Positions 33,767-43,068 of a DNA stretch of 64,000 nucleotides are shown here, piece after piece (the first letter of the stretch is position 1; every line of letters begins with the position of its first letter). Position numbers and translations under genes: made by a program. The DNA comes from Candidatus Omnitrophota bacterium (GTDB lineage Bacteria > Hinthialibacterota > Hinthialibacteria > OLB16), in assembly GCA_020632575.1 (NCBI GenBank), contig JACKFH010000009.1, forward strand, positions 130,529 through 194,528, in the 5' to 3' direction. Below the pieces are notes generated by a model that was not told the origin of the DNA, made no database searches, and was given only the letters and a program-made list of their open reading frames with translations.

Positions 33767-35047
33767 ATGACCGCCAATCCGACACGCCGACAATTCATCA
33801 AGGCTTCCGGCGCAACCGCTGCGACAGTCTCCCTTTCTCAAATCGCTTGGTCGGAATCGAAGAACGACCAGATTACTCTCGCGATTCTCGGGTTGAACGG
33901 ACGAGGACGTTATTTGGCAGCACAATTCTCGCCCCTCGATGGGGTGGAGATCGCCGCCATCGCGGACCCGGACAGTCGGCTTCTCAATGAACGGGCCATG
34001 GAGATTGAGGTGCTTTCCGGGAAGAAACCGGATACGGTTCAAGATTTTCGCACGCTTCTCGATCGGAAAGACATTGATGCCGTCGTGGTCGCGACACCGG
34101 ACCATTGGCACGCGCTCGCCACCATCTGGGCCTGCGAGGCGAGCAAGGATGTTTACGTGGAAAAGCCGGCCTCCCACAACCTCCTCGAGGGGAAGATGAT
34201 GATCGAGGCGGCTAAGAGGAATAACCGTGTTGTCCAAGTCGGCACTCAGAGACGCAGCGCCCCATTCCTGGCCGAGGCAAAAGAGTACATCAAGTCGGGA
34301 AAACTCGGCGACATCGGCATGGCGCGAGTCTGGTACATGAGCAATCGCCCCTCCATCGGCAAGAAGAACGATTCTCCCACTCCCGAGGGAGTCGACTACG
34401 ACCTCTGGCTCGGTCCGGCGCCTAAGTCTCCTTTCAATGAAAACCGCTTTCACTACGAGTGGCACTGGAACTGGGACTATGGCACCGGCGAACTTGGCAA
34501 CAATGGCATCCATGGACTCGACATGGTTCGTGCGCTCCTCGACATCGATCTGCCGAACCGTGTGACTTCGGGCGGCGGGCTCCGAATGTATGATGACGAT
34601 CGAATCGCGCCCGATATCCAGATCTCTACATGGGAGTACCCGCATCTCTCCGTGGTTTGGGAGCATCGTCAGAGAGGAGGCGGAACCCTCTACGGAAAAA
34701 GTTTCGGCGTGGCTCTCTATGGCTCGGAGGAGATTCTGGTTTCAGGTGGAAGCGATTGGGAGGTCCATCGCGGCAAGGAAATCGAAACCCATAAAGGCAA
34801 TAACGGAATGGGCGAGCACGTTCTCAATTTTCTGGATTGTGTTCGAACCCGCAAAACTCCCAATGCGAGCATCGAACAAGGGCACCTTTCCACCTCGCTC
34901 TGCCACACCGGAAACATCGCCTATCGGCTCAGGGCGAATCTGGAGTTCGATCCCGAGAAACAACAGTTCACCGGAAACGATGACGCTAATGCCTTGCTCG
35001 GGAGAGACTATCGCTCGCCTTACACGCCACCCGAGGGATTGGTCTAG
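33767..35047 (+). CDS. Tat-exported Gfo/Idh/MocA family oxidoreductase
   Basis: A 426-residue protein. The N-terminus TRRQFIKAS followed by a hydrophobic stretch is a twin-arginine signal, so it folds in the cytoplasm, probably with its nucleotide bound, before export. The Rossmann start is ILGLNGRGRYLAAQF, the EKP motif is in VYVEKPASHN, and GTGELGNNGIHGLDMVR is the C-terminal family signature, close to that of planctomycete-type exported GFO/IDH proteins. Such members are found near glycoside hydrolases. It is followed by a convergent GH31/GH127 pair. A role in glycan or glycoside oxidation is plausible. Confidence 0.92.
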   Translation: MTANPTRRQFIKASGATAATVSLSQIAWSESKNDQITLAILGLNGRGRYLAAQFSPLDGVEIAAIADPDSRLLNERAMEIEVLSGKKPDTVQDFRTLLDRKDIDAVVVATPDHWHALATIWACEASKDVYVEKPASHNLLEGKMMIEAAKRNNRVVQVGTQRRSAPFLAEAKEYIKSGKLGDIGMARVWYMSNRPSIGKKNDSPTPEGVDYDLWLGPAPKSPFNENRFHYEWHWNWDYGTGELGNNGIHGLDMVRALLDIDLPNRVTSGGGLRMYDDDRIAPDIQISTWEYPHLSVVWEHRQRGGGTLYGKSFGVALYGSEEILVSGGSDWEVHRGKEIETHKGNNGMGEHVLNFLDCVRTRKTPNASIEQGHLSTSLCHTGNIAYRLRANLEFDPEKQQFTGNDDANALLGRDYRSPYTPPEGLV

Positions 35048-35065
35048 ATCGACTTTATTCTCGGC

Positions 35066-36865
35066 TTAGAAATCTATCCGGTACTCGGCCGATCGGTTGT
35101 CCTCGGAACGAACGATAACGCGTGAATTGTCCGAGTTGTAATTCCATCCGCTTACAAGATCCTCACCGTTCAAGCGAATTCTCTTCGGCTCCCGATCCAC
35201 TCGGACCCGGAGGATGTGTGGCTTGGGAATTCCTGTCACCGCAATGTCGATCGAGGCGTCATTCGCCTTCATTTCGATCAGTCCTGGTCCCGCCGATTCC
35301 TCGGAATGGAACTCGAAAGTCGAAGGGCTCTCGGTATCCGGATAAAGGTTCAGCGTCAAATAGTTTTCGGATGATGCATCGCCAATTCCGGTATAAGCCC
35401 GTTTAACATCCATCGGAACGATCGAACCCTCACGGACATAGACCGGAAATTCTTCCAGAGGGTACTCGCGCGTCAGTTTGGTGGGCCCCTCAATGACCTC
35501 GCGATCGTCGAAGAAATACCTCCACTCGCCCGCGGGTAAGTGAACCTCCCTCTCCAGGCTGTCTCGATAGATCGGCGCCACAAGGAAGGAATCGCCAAAG
35601 AGGTAGTGGTAATCACCCTCAACCGGCCGCATTAAGGGCGGACCCCCGTTATGACAGGCCACCACCAGGCTGTACATGTAAGGGACCAGTTCGGTGTGGA
35701 GCCAGGAGAACCTTCGGATGATCTCCATCTCCTGCTCCGACCGTTTCCAGAGTCGTCGCTCGCCATGCCCGCCATTGAGGAACAGCCCGCAAAAGGTCGA
35801 AAACTGCGCCCAGCGAATATAAAGACGGGGCGGAATCTCGTTCCCGCTGAACCCCGCCACATCCGAGCCGATCACACAGTAACCCAGATCGGCTGCGTGA
35901 AGGATGTCCCGCAAAGCCTCCTCGATCCCCTCATCCCCCTCTCGGACAAGATCTCCCTTGCCGGGATCGCTCTCGTCGTGAACCTCTCCCGATTTCCAGG
36001 TGTGACGTTGATCGCCGACCCAGGTGACTGGGGCTGCGTCGAAAGGCGCGAACCCCTCGGGATGTGTGAAGGGCCGATCAATCGAACGAGCGAGGGTGAC
36101 AAATTCCGGATTCTGGGTGAGGCCGTGCTCGTACTCATCCCGATAGTAATGATCCATGTATTTGCGGGTGGTCATCCAGCCCTGATGAGTTTTTTGGTAA
36201 GGGATTGGAACCTTCCCCAACATCGAAGAAAAGAAGGTCGCGGCCCCATCCAATTTCCACCCATCGATCCCCCAATCGAAAACATTTTGTTGGAGCCCGC
36301 GCCACCACTTCATCGCTTCGGGATTCGTGTAGTCGATGAACCCGCCACGGCCCTTCCACCACCGAACCTGATAATCGCCTCCCGCCAAATACCCTTTCTC
36401 ACTCGCCTCCTGGAACCAATCGCTTGAGTCTTGAATCTTGGTGTCCTTATTCTGACTGTCGACCATATTGGTCATCCAAAGCACGACACGGTAACCCTCT
36501 TCTTCTTTCTTACGGAACCATTCCTCCGGCTTCGGATATCGATCCTCATCCACAATGAAATCGTTGTACCTCGTGCTCCAGGGGCTATCGAGAACGATGG
36601 TTCGAACCGGGATGTCATGCTCACGGTATCCCTCGAGGATTTCGTCGACAAATTCTGCTGTGTTGTGATCGTCCTCCCAAAGCCAACACTCCAGCGCCCA
36701 CTCAGGGGTGATGGGCACACGAGTATGACGCTGACCATTGAAAGGCATCCCCCAAAAGGGAAGAAGGAATAAGAAATAGACCACCAAGAAAAGGAGGACG
36801 ATAAGAGAAACGAATGTCCACAAGATCCTCTTGAACCATTTACGCGCACGGGGTGAGAGCCTCAT
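35066..36865 (-). CDS. Membrane-anchored GH31 family glycosidase
   Basis: A 599-residue protein with an N-terminal membrane anchor (residues 15-37) and no separate N-terminal beta-domain, shorter than many GH31 enzymes. The catalytic nucleophile is Asp206 in DGWKLDGA, and Asp285 in WVGDQRHTW is the likely acid/base. The region after the barrel has GDSFLVAPIY and LPAGEWRYFFDD, both usual for GH31. The family cleaves alpha-glycosides (glucose, xylose, sulfoquinovose, galactose); the substrate is uncertain. The ATG overlaps the stop of the GH127 gene (36862-36865), so the two are co-translated. Confidence 0.93.
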   Translation of the reverse strand: MRLSPRARKWFKRILWTFVSLIVLLFLVVYFLFLLPFWGMPFNGQRHTRVPITPEWALECWLWEDDHNTAEFVDEILEGYREHDIPVRTIVLDSPWSTRYNDFIVDEDRYPKPEEWFRKKEEEGYRVVLWMTNMVDSQNKDTKIQDSSDWFQEASEKGYLAGGDYQVRWWKGRGGFIDYTNPEAMKWWRGLQQNVFDWGIDGWKLDGAATFFSSMLGKVPIPYQKTHQGWMTTRKYMDHYYRDEYEHGLTQNPEFVTLARSIDRPFTHPEGFAPFDAAPVTWVGDQRHTWKSGEVHDESDPGKGDLVREGDEGIEEALRDILHAADLGYCVIGSDVAGFSGNEIPPRLYIRWAQFSTFCGLFLNGGHGERRLWKRSEQEMEIIRRFSWLHTELVPYMYSLVVACHNGGPPLMRPVEGDYHYLFGDSFLVAPIYRDSLEREVHLPAGEWRYFFDDREVIEGPTKLTREYPLEEFPVYVREGSIVPMDVKRAYTGIGDASSENYLTLNLYPDTESPSTFEFHSEESAGPGLIEMKANDASIDIAVTGIPKPHILRVRVDREPKRIRLNGEDLVSGWNYNSDNSRVIVRSEDNRSAEYRIDF

Positions 36866-38868
36866 TCAGGGATTACCGCCACATTTTTATTCTCAGGTAG
36901 CCACACCGCCATCTCGCATGGCCCCCGATGATTCCAGGCGTAGTAGGGAATTGCCATGAAAGGAATCTCATCCATTCCATCTGGGGAAGAGTTGTCATTC
37001 ACCCAGGCTTCCACAGATCCGGACAGAACGGTCACGCCATTCAAAAGATCCGGCTGCCTCTCGGCTAATAAATTTACATCGTCGCCAAGGACCAGATTCT
37101 CCACGTGCCCCTGGTTATCCACCCCCTCGGCGCAGTAGACAATCGGCCCACGTTCCAGGGCAACCCGTCCCTGATCCGCCTCGACATTCGGATGGGCGTG
37201 AACCCGGCGAATCGGCATGGGGAAATCAATCTCGACTCGGTCCCCACTCTTCCAGGATCGGTTGAGGATCGCGTACCCATCTTCGGTGGAGGAATCAATC
37301 CTCTCTCCATTCACCTTGATCGATATATCAGCGGTCTCTTTGTCTTCATAAGAATACAAATCGCTCGGAACCGGCTGACCCGCGGCCCACCCCGGGATTC
37401 TGAGTTTCAAAGTGAACGCCGCCTCCTTGTCTGGATTCAGAGTCAGGACCACCTTCCCATCCCAAGGGTAGTCGGTCTCTTGTGAAAGGGTGACAGGAGT
37501 TGCGGGCAGATCGATCTCCGCCTCTCCGCCGATGTACAGGTTCACATAGATCGAGTCGTCCTTTTGAGCGTAGATGTATCCGGACAGCGAGGGGACAAAT
37601 CGAACGATATTGACCGGACAGCAGGAGCAATCGAACCAGGGGGCCCTCTCTTTTTTTCCTTGATTGAAATCAGTCTGGCCATCTGTCGCGAGTGGGTTGG
37701 GATAAAAGAACCGGTCGCCCGACATCCCGACCCCGGATAGAAATCCGTTGTACAGGGTCCTTTCAAAGACATCCATGTACTTGGATTCGCCATGCAACAA
37801 AAACATCCGGTGGTTCCAGAACATGTTTGCGATCGCCGCGCAGGTCTCGTTGTAGGCGCTGGCGTTGGGGAGTTCATAAGGGTCGCCGAAGGATTCGTGA
37901 TGTCGTCTCGCGCCGATCCCGCCCGTCAGATAGAGTTTGCCGGAAACCACATCCTCCCAGAGAGCGTCGAGCGTTTCGCGGTACTCCTGATTCCCGGTCA
38001 ACGCCGCCACATCCGCCATCGCGCTGTACATGTAGCCCGCCCTGACCGCATGCCCTACCGCCACTTTTTGTTCGGTCACCGGCAGATGGTCCTGCATCTC
38101 TTCCCCATAGAGTTCTCGGCTGTCGCCTCTCCCTCGGGCATCGAGGAAAAACTTCGCTAGACCCAAATAGCGCGGATCTCCGGAAACCCGATAGAGTTTG
38201 GAAAGGCCAATCTCGATCTCCTGATGCCCTGGAGGGTCTTGGCGTTTCCCCAGGCCAAACTCCTGGTCGACCAGATTCGCGGACTTGAACGCGACATCCA
38301 AGAAAGAGTCTTTCCCGGTAGCCCGATGATGGGCGACCGCCGCCTCGTACATATGACCGATGTTGTAGAGCTCGTGGCTTTGTTTGAGGTGCGACCAACG
38401 CTCCTCACCCGCCCCAGGCGCAGGATGCTCGGGATCGATCGTCCGGTTCGTGTAAAGATAACCATCCGGTTCCTGCGCCCCCGCGAAATCCTCGATCAAC
38501 CGGTCGAGGAAAGCGTCCAATTGCGGATCCTCTTCCAGCGAAAGGGTGTAAGCCGCCCCCTCGACCACCTTGAAAACATCCGAGTCATCGAACCGAATCC
38601 CCTGAAAAGGACCCTCCAGACGTCCCGCCGCCTTGGCGAAATTCGAGAGCCGTCCGGTCTCCTCACATTTCTGGAAACAGACTGGGAGTGTGACTCGACG
38701 ATTCGTCTCCAACCTTGGCAGCCAAAACGAATCATGAATGTGCGCCGAAGTAAACGAGATGGGTTGGATTGGGTAATCGGTCATGACGGGTTCTCCTTTC
38801 CCCCTGTTAGCGAGAAGCAATAAGAGGATAAAAAGGCTCTTCCCAAAGTGGCGTCCGAATCGATCCAT
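36862..38868 (-). CDS. GH127 family beta-L-arabinofuranosidase-like protein
   Basis: A 668-residue protein with a signal peptide (cut near NRGKG). It follows the GH127 (formerly DUF1680) pattern: Glu325 in RHHESFG is in the place of the acid/base Glu322 of HypBA1, Glu341 and Cys343 (NETCA) and the Cys416/Cys417 pair in DCSCCPVN match the Zn-thiolate centre with the nucleophilic Cys. GH127 releases L-arabinofuranose from beta-linked arabinooligosaccharides such as those on plant glycoproteins. Strong ribosome site AGGAAAGGA. It is the first gene of a two-gene operon with GH31. Confidence 0.95.
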   Translation of the reverse strand: MDRFGRHFGKSLFILLLLLANRGKGEPVMTDYPIQPISFTSAHIHDSFWLPRLETNRRVTLPVCFQKCEETGRLSNFAKAAGRLEGPFQGIRFDDSDVFKVVEGAAYTLSLEEDPQLDAFLDRLIEDFAGAQEPDGYLYTNRTIDPEHPAPGAGEERWSHLKQSHELYNIGHMYEAAVAHHRATGKDSFLDVAFKSANLVDQEFGLGKRQDPPGHQEIEIGLSKLYRVSGDPRYLGLAKFFLDARGRGDSRELYGEEMQDHLPVTEQKVAVGHAVRAGYMYSAMADVAALTGNQEYRETLDALWEDVVSGKLYLTGGIGARRHHESFGDPYELPNASAYNETCAAIANMFWNHRMFLLHGESKYMDVFERTLYNGFLSGVGMSGDRFFYPNPLATDGQTDFNQGKKERAPWFDCSCCPVNIVRFVPSLSGYIYAQKDDSIYVNLYIGGEAEIDLPATPVTLSQETDYPWDGKVVLTLNPDKEAAFTLKLRIPGWAAGQPVPSDLYSYEDKETADISIKVNGERIDSSTEDGYAILNRSWKSGDRVEIDFPMPIRRVHAHPNVEADQGRVALERGPIVYCAEGVDNQGHVENLVLGDDVNLLAERQPDLLNGVTVLSGSVEAWVNDNSSPDGMDEIPFMAIPYYAWNHRGPCEMAVWLPENKNVAVIPE

Positions 38869-39001
38869 TCCGCCGTTCCTTTCCTGTACCCATTGATCAT
38901 GGACGGTCCTCTATTTTCTCCCATTTATCCCAGCAACTGAACCTGCCCGATTCCCTTGGACCATCTTGCCAAATGGGCTCTTTGTCGGAATCCTTCGTCT
39001 G

Positions 39002-40147
39002 ATGCGGAGATTGAGTTTTCTCACCTTAACCGACCGGAAGAAGAAGCAGGGGGATTTTGTGCGGATGGACAACCTCCTCCGCTGCCTAGGAAACCGTCGC
39101 CCGATTCGTGTACTCGGCCTTCCTCGTTACAACGAGGAAGGCGCTAAGCGGTTCGGGAAGTACCCCTACTTCTTGCTCAAGGAAACCGCTCGGATTCTTC
39201 TCGCGTTCCGCGTTCTATTCCTTCCCAAGAGTGACATCTTTTACACCTGGGATTGGCTTCTCGCGCGCAACCTGGCAATCCTTTCGCATATCCGAAAGAT
39301 CGATTTTGTCATGGAGGTGAATGGCCTCCACAGTTTCGAGTCGGAGATTCGCGGCTATTTCAAGCAGGATAGCTTTTGGAACCGCCATTACATCAGCAGA
39401 GGCGAGCGCCTGGTCTGTCGAAAGGCCTCAATGCTGGTGACCGTCTCCGAGGGGTTTCGTCAGACCATTCACCAACGGTACCAGATTCCGTTGGAAAAGA
39501 TCGTGGTGGCGCCGAATGGAGCCGATCTGGATCAATTCCCCTACAGCCCAAAAACATGGGAATCGGGTGTGCCGTTTGTCATCGGTTGGGCAGGGACCTT
39601 TCAACCCTACGAGGGGTTCGAGACTTTCATCGACCTCGCCGAGATGTTCAAAGGGAAGGGAGAGGACATCCGATTTCTGATTGTCGGCGATGGCCCCGCC
39701 CGCTCCGAATACGAGCGCGCCATTCAAAAGAGGGGTTTGAGCGAGGCCTTTGATTTCCGAGGGAGGGTCGACTGGAGAGAGGTTCCTCAAATCCTTGCAC
39801 AGGCGCATTGCTGTATTCTGGTTCCCACTCTTTCCGAGGCGGGCAAGGCCTACCGCGAAGCGATCGGAATGACCCAAATGAAGTTTTATGAGTATCTCGC
39901 TTTGGGCAAACCGGTGATCACTTACCGGCTCGGCGACGCTGAAGACCTTGTCGAAAAAAACGGAGCAGGGATTACCAGTCATCCCTCCCCGGAGGATTTG
40001 GCCGAGGCGATTCTCAAACTGAAAGGAAGCGATCTAGAATCGATGGCCAGATCGGCTCGAACCCTGGCGGAGGACCGTTTTACCTGGGAGAAGACCGCCG
40101 AGTCGATTCACGAGGGTTTGCTCAATCGTTTCTCAGACTCGGATTAA
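39002..40147 (+). CDS. Family 4 glycosyltransferase
   Basis: A 381-residue GT-B enzyme. ATG 39002 is preferred over the TTG at 38966, giving the usual start MRRLSFLTLTDRKKKQGDF; the ribosome site is weak either way. Typical GT4 segments: TVSEGFRQTIHQRYQIP, VVAPNGADLDQF, PFVIGWAGTFQPYEGFETFI, FLIVGDGPARSEYE, FDFRGRVDWREVPQIL, and a KFYEYLALGKPVITY segment that corresponds to the family's EX7E region. It transfers a sugar from a nucleotide donor in the cytoplasm, probably in surface polysaccharide or glycoprotein synthesis. Monocistronic. Confidence 0.88.
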   Translation: MRRLSFLTLTDRKKKQGDFVRMDNLLRCLGNRRPIRVLGLPRYNEEGAKRFGKYPYFLLKETARILLAFRVLFLPKSDIFYTWDWLLARNLAILSHIRKIDFVMEVNGLHSFESEIRGYFKQDSFWNRHYISRGERLVCRKASMLVTVSEGFRQTIHQRYQIPLEKIVVAPNGADLDQFPYSPKTWESGVPFVIGWAGTFQPYEGFETFIDLAEMFKGKGEDIRFLIVGDGPARSEYERAIQKRGLSEAFDFRGRVDWREVPQILAQAHCCILVPTLSEAGKAYREAIGMTQMKFYEYLALGKPVITYRLGDAEDLVEKNGAGITSHPSPEDLAEAILKLKGSDLESMARSARTLAEDRFTWEKTAESIHEGLLNRFSDSD

Positions 40148-40231
40148 CCCGATCGTGTCGAGTCCAAGCCCCTCCAAAATCGTCTTGACAGCGCCCCGGG
40201 AAAAAGAAATCATTCAACCAGTCCTATCGGA

Positions 40232-40307
40232 GCGGGAATAGCTCAGTTGGTAGAGCATCAGCTTCCCAAGCTGAGGGTCGCGGGTTCGAGCCCCGTTTCC
40301 CGCTCCA
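40232..40307 (+). tRNA. tRNA-Gly (anticodon CCC)
   Basis: A complete 76-nt cloverleaf: acceptor GCGGGAA with TTCCCGC, D-arm GCTC...GAGC, anticodon arm TCAGC-TTCCCAA-GCTGA (anticodon CCC), T-arm GCGGG-TTCGAGC-CCCGT, discriminator T and encoded CCA. It reads the GGG codon. An IS1380-type remnant starts 210 nt downstream. Confidence 0.97.
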
Positions 40308-40517
40308 TCTTAAATCCTTCGTTTTAAATTGTCTCCGAAAAGAACTGCGAATTCTTCCCCTCTTAAGTCCTGGAATTCAAATTCGATCTTGGGCAAGACC
40401 GGTCATTTTCTGGGATTAGCCCGGATTTCTCACCATAGGTCTAGCTAAGGGCCGCCTTTCAAGGTATAAGTTGAGTGGTATCAAGACTTAACAAAGACCA
40501 AGAAAGGCGACCCAGAG
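40308..40517. other. Short gap between tRNA and transposase remnant
   Basis: About 210 bases with no coding frame. It probably contains the left end of the IS remnant; I could not identify terminal inverted repeats or a target duplication. Confidence 0.5.
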
Positions 40518-40936
40518 ATGACGGAGTGTAAAGGTTCCACGTACGAGTTTCAAAGGCAAGGAGGCCGCCGGGTCGAGGGGAATTTCGAGGGTGGAAAGAT
40601 CACCTCGGACGCGGGGGGTTTGCTGCTGTCCGAAGTCGAATCTCGATTCGAAATCCTGAAGCAATTCGCCGCTTGTTTCACCGATTATCGCAATCCCCTG
40701 CTCACCGAACACATGCTGGAGGAATTGCTCGCACAGCGCGTTTACGGCTTGGCGTTGGGACCGAGATGGAGCGGGCGCAGTGTCATACGATTCGGGAAAA
40801 ATTGTTCAAGATCGGCGCGTTGGTTCGAGTCAGCGTGCGCCGGGTCCTGGTGTTGATGGCCAGCGGCTATCCTTACGAACGGATTTTCCAGCAGGTCTAC
40901 TGGAATCTACGCGCCTTACACCCCTTGCGGTGCTGA
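40518..40936 (+). pseudogene. IS1380-family transposase, internally deleted remnant
   Basis: The frame from 40518 has the IS1380 transposase N-terminus (VEGNFEGGKITSDAGGLLL, FAACFTDYRNPLLTEHMLEE, AQRVYGLALG), then breaks near 40762. In another frame (about 40765-40936) the C-terminal end of the same protein continues: CHTIREKLFKIGALVRVSVRR and VLVLMASGYPYERIFQQVYWNL. The ~1 kb between them, which should hold the catalytic DDE residues, is missing, and the frame differs. So this is one deletion, not two genes. IS ends not found. Family assignment is from memory of the N- and C-terminal sequences. Confidence 0.85.
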
Positions 40937-41130
40937 ATCGGTGTCCTCACACCCCCGTTTCCATTCCTTTTCGTAAATCACTCGGGAGGGGTCTGTCCGG
41001 GGTGTTGAAAAACGCGCGATTTCGCCCTTCTCGCACCCATGAACGCGATCGCGTTAACGTCAAACCGCCTTTCTCGTTCGATGCCGTCACAAGAAAACAT
41101 CTTGACCTTCCGAGGATTTGTCCTTCATCC
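40937..41130. other. Gap after the transposase remnant
   Basis: About 190 bases between the remnant and the end of a membrane protein gene; no supported frame, no clear hairpin. It probably includes the right end of the IS. Confidence 0.5.
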
Positions 41131-41709
41131 TCACTCCACCCTTCTCACCAGACTTGGTGAGAAATTCGGGTTAGCGCCCCTCCTCCACTTCCACACCACC
41201 AAGAATAAGGCGCCCCAAACCACCCCCACGCAGAATGTTAGCGGCAATCTGAATGGGATCTCAAACCACTCCGAGATCTGGACTGTCGGGAACCCGAGGA
41301 TTTTTGACAGCGGGTGATTTCGGAGGAGATCGTCACGATGGGCGATGGGATAATCTCTCCCTAGCAAATAGAGAAAACCCCTTAGGAGGAACGTATAGAA
41401 TCCGCCCCAAATGAAGAGGATGCCGAAAGCTCGAGTGAGACGATCTCCGATTTGGGATTTCGAAATCTTCCTAAGAACGAGGGCGGCGAGGCCCCAGATG
41501 AGACTATTGGAGAGGACAAAGGGGATGCGGTATGGCTCGACCGCGCTCATGGGCAGAGCGAGGATGCGCGCGATCAGCGAGTACTCTGGCCACCCCTCCT
41601 CGTAGGCCTGATCGATCGCCGTGTAAGAGCAGAAGCCGAACACCGCCAAGTGGATCAGCGTCCAACGGAGGACGAGCAGGATATCGGATAGTAGAGGTGG
41701 AATTCTCAT
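41131..41709 (-). CDS. Polytopic membrane protein, unknown function
   Basis: A 192-residue protein from ATG 41709 with GGGGGA about 17 nt upstream. Four hydrophobic segments: LLSDILLVLRWTLIHLAVF, IPFVLSNSLIWGLAALVL, LFIWGGFYTFLLRGFLYLL and LPLTFCVGVVWGALFLVVW. No motif recognised and no close neighbour that would explain it; the next gene upstream is citrate synthase. Confidence 0.75.
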   Translation of the reverse strand: MRIPPLLSDILLVLRWTLIHLAVFGFCSYTAIDQAYEEGWPEYSLIARILALPMSAVEPYRIPFVLSNSLIWGLAALVLRKISKSQIGDRLTRAFGILFIWGGFYTFLLRGFLYLLGRDYPIAHRDDLLRNHPLSKILGFPTVQISEWFEIPFRLPLTFCVGVVWGALFLVVWKWRRGANPNFSPSLVRRVE

Positions 41710-41769
41710 TGTCTCGAAAAATTTCCCCCGAACCCCTCTCCATCTTGAGGTGAGGAGGAGTTTGAATTT

Positions 41770-41796
41770 CCCCCTCCCCGCAGGGCGGGGAGGGGG
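41770..41796. repeat. GC-rich perfect hairpin
   Basis: Twelve-base perfect arms (41770-41781 with 41785-41796) around AGG, 15 nt after the citrate synthase stop. No T-tract on either strand. It may end or stabilise that transcript; it also resembles dispersed CCCCTCCCCGC repeats. Confidence 0.65.
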
Positions 41797-41811
41797 CTAG
41801 GGGGTGGGGTT

Positions 41812-42936
41812 CTATTCAGGCTTTTTATACTCCATCTCCATGGGTCCCGTGTAGTCCTCGCTCGGCCGGATCAGTCGGTTGTTGTCGTGCTGCTCGATCA
41901 CGTGGGCGGACCAACCAGTCACTCGGGCGGCCGCGAAGATCGGCGTGTAGGTGTCGACCGGCAACCCGAGAAGTTTGTAAACCCAGGCGCAGGGGAAATC
42001 GACATTGGTGAACAGATTCTTCTCTCGCTTCATGGTCTGTTCGACCACCTCGGCGATCTCGGAGTATTTGGTGTCGCCACGTTTCTGCGCGAGTTTCAGA
42101 CCCTCGGCTTTGAGAGTGACCGAACGGCTGTCGCAGGTCCGGTAGACCCGGTGTCCGAATCCCATGATCTTCTTCTTCTGGGCGAGAGCCTCCATCACCC
42201 ACGCCTCCGCCTTCGAGGCGTCGCCGATCACCTCCAGCATCGCCATCGCCGCCTCGTTGGCGCCGCCATGCAGCGGACCCTTCAGCGTTCCGATCGCCCC
42301 TGTGATCGCCGAATGGAGGTCGGAAAGGGTCGAGGCGCAGACTCGCGCTGTGAATGTCGAGGCGTTGAAACCATGTTCCGCGTATAGCGTGAGCGAAGTG
42401 TTCATGATCCTAATCGCGTCTTCGTCAGGCTTCTTCCCGTTAAGAAGCCACAATAGGTTGCCGGCGTGATTCAGGGTGGGATCGGGATAAACAGGATTAC
42501 GTTTCTCCAAATGCGCTTGGCGAACGCCCAGGATGACAGGAATCTTGGAGGTTAAACGGATGGCTTTCCGAACATTCGCGTCGTGGGAATTGTCCCCCAC
42601 ATCCGGATCCCAACCCGCGCAGGCGGAGACCCCGCATCGGAGAACGTCCATCGGGTGCATCGTGTTCGGCAACGCTCGGATCAGTTCGATCGTCGGCTTT
42701 TCGATAATGCGGTGCGTGTTGAGCTCCTTTTTGAAAGCCGAGAGTTCGACCTTGTTGGGTAGTCGACCTTCGATGAGCAAATGCGCGGTCTCTTCGAATT
42801 CCGCCTCGAGCGCGAGAACCGAGGTGTCGTATCCCCGATAGATCAGTTTGTCGACATCGGCTCGAACCTTACAGATGGCGGATTCGCCCGCGATGATCCC
42901 CTCGAGTCCGGGTTGATAGTTGGGTTTGTCGGTCAT
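41812..42936 (-). CDS. Citrate/2-methylcitrate synthase
   Basis: A 374-residue short-type citrate synthase starting at ATG 42936, 5 nt after GGAGG. The catalytic residues are present: His188 (YAEHGFN), His223 (KGPLHGG), His262 (FGHRVY) and Asp313 (NVDFP). It condenses oxaloacetate with acetyl-CoA (citrate cycle) or propionyl-CoA (methylcitrate cycle). No propionate genes lie nearby, so citrate synthase is slightly favoured, but the two types overlap in sequence. Monocistronic, with a GC hairpin behind it. Confidence 0.95.
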   Translation of the reverse strand: MTDKPNYQPGLEGIIAGESAICKVRADVDKLIYRGYDTSVLALEAEFEETAHLLIEGRLPNKVELSAFKKELNTHRIIEKPTIELIRALPNTMHPMDVLRCGVSACAGWDPDVGDNSHDANVRKAIRLTSKIPVILGVRQAHLEKRNPVYPDPTLNHAGNLLWLLNGKKPDEDAIRIMNTSLTLYAEHGFNASTFTARVCASTLSDLHSAITGAIGTLKGPLHGGANEAAMAMLEVIGDASKAEAWVMEALAQKKKIMGFGHRVYRTCDSRSVTLKAEGLKLAQKRGDTKYSEIAEVVEQTMKREKNLFTNVDFPCAWVYKLLGLPVDTYTPIFAAARVTGWSAHVIEQHDNNRLIRPSEDYTGPMEMEYKKPE

Positions 42937-43024
42937 GGTCGCCTCCACATTGATTGAAGGCTCCATTGAACCATGGAAGGGCGGGGAATTGAACGGAATC
43001 GGTAAAAATTTTGGAGGGCGCCAG

Positions 43025-43059
43025 AAAAAGAGGGACGCCCCATATCCGAGGCGCCCCTC
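43025..43059 (-). terminator. Rho-independent terminator
   Basis: On the minus strand GAGGGGCGCC (43059-43050) pairs with GGCGTCCCTC (43039-43030), one G-T wobble, and TTTTT follows. It closes the gene at 43069. Confidence 0.88.
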
Positions 43060-43068
43060 ATTGTGCGG

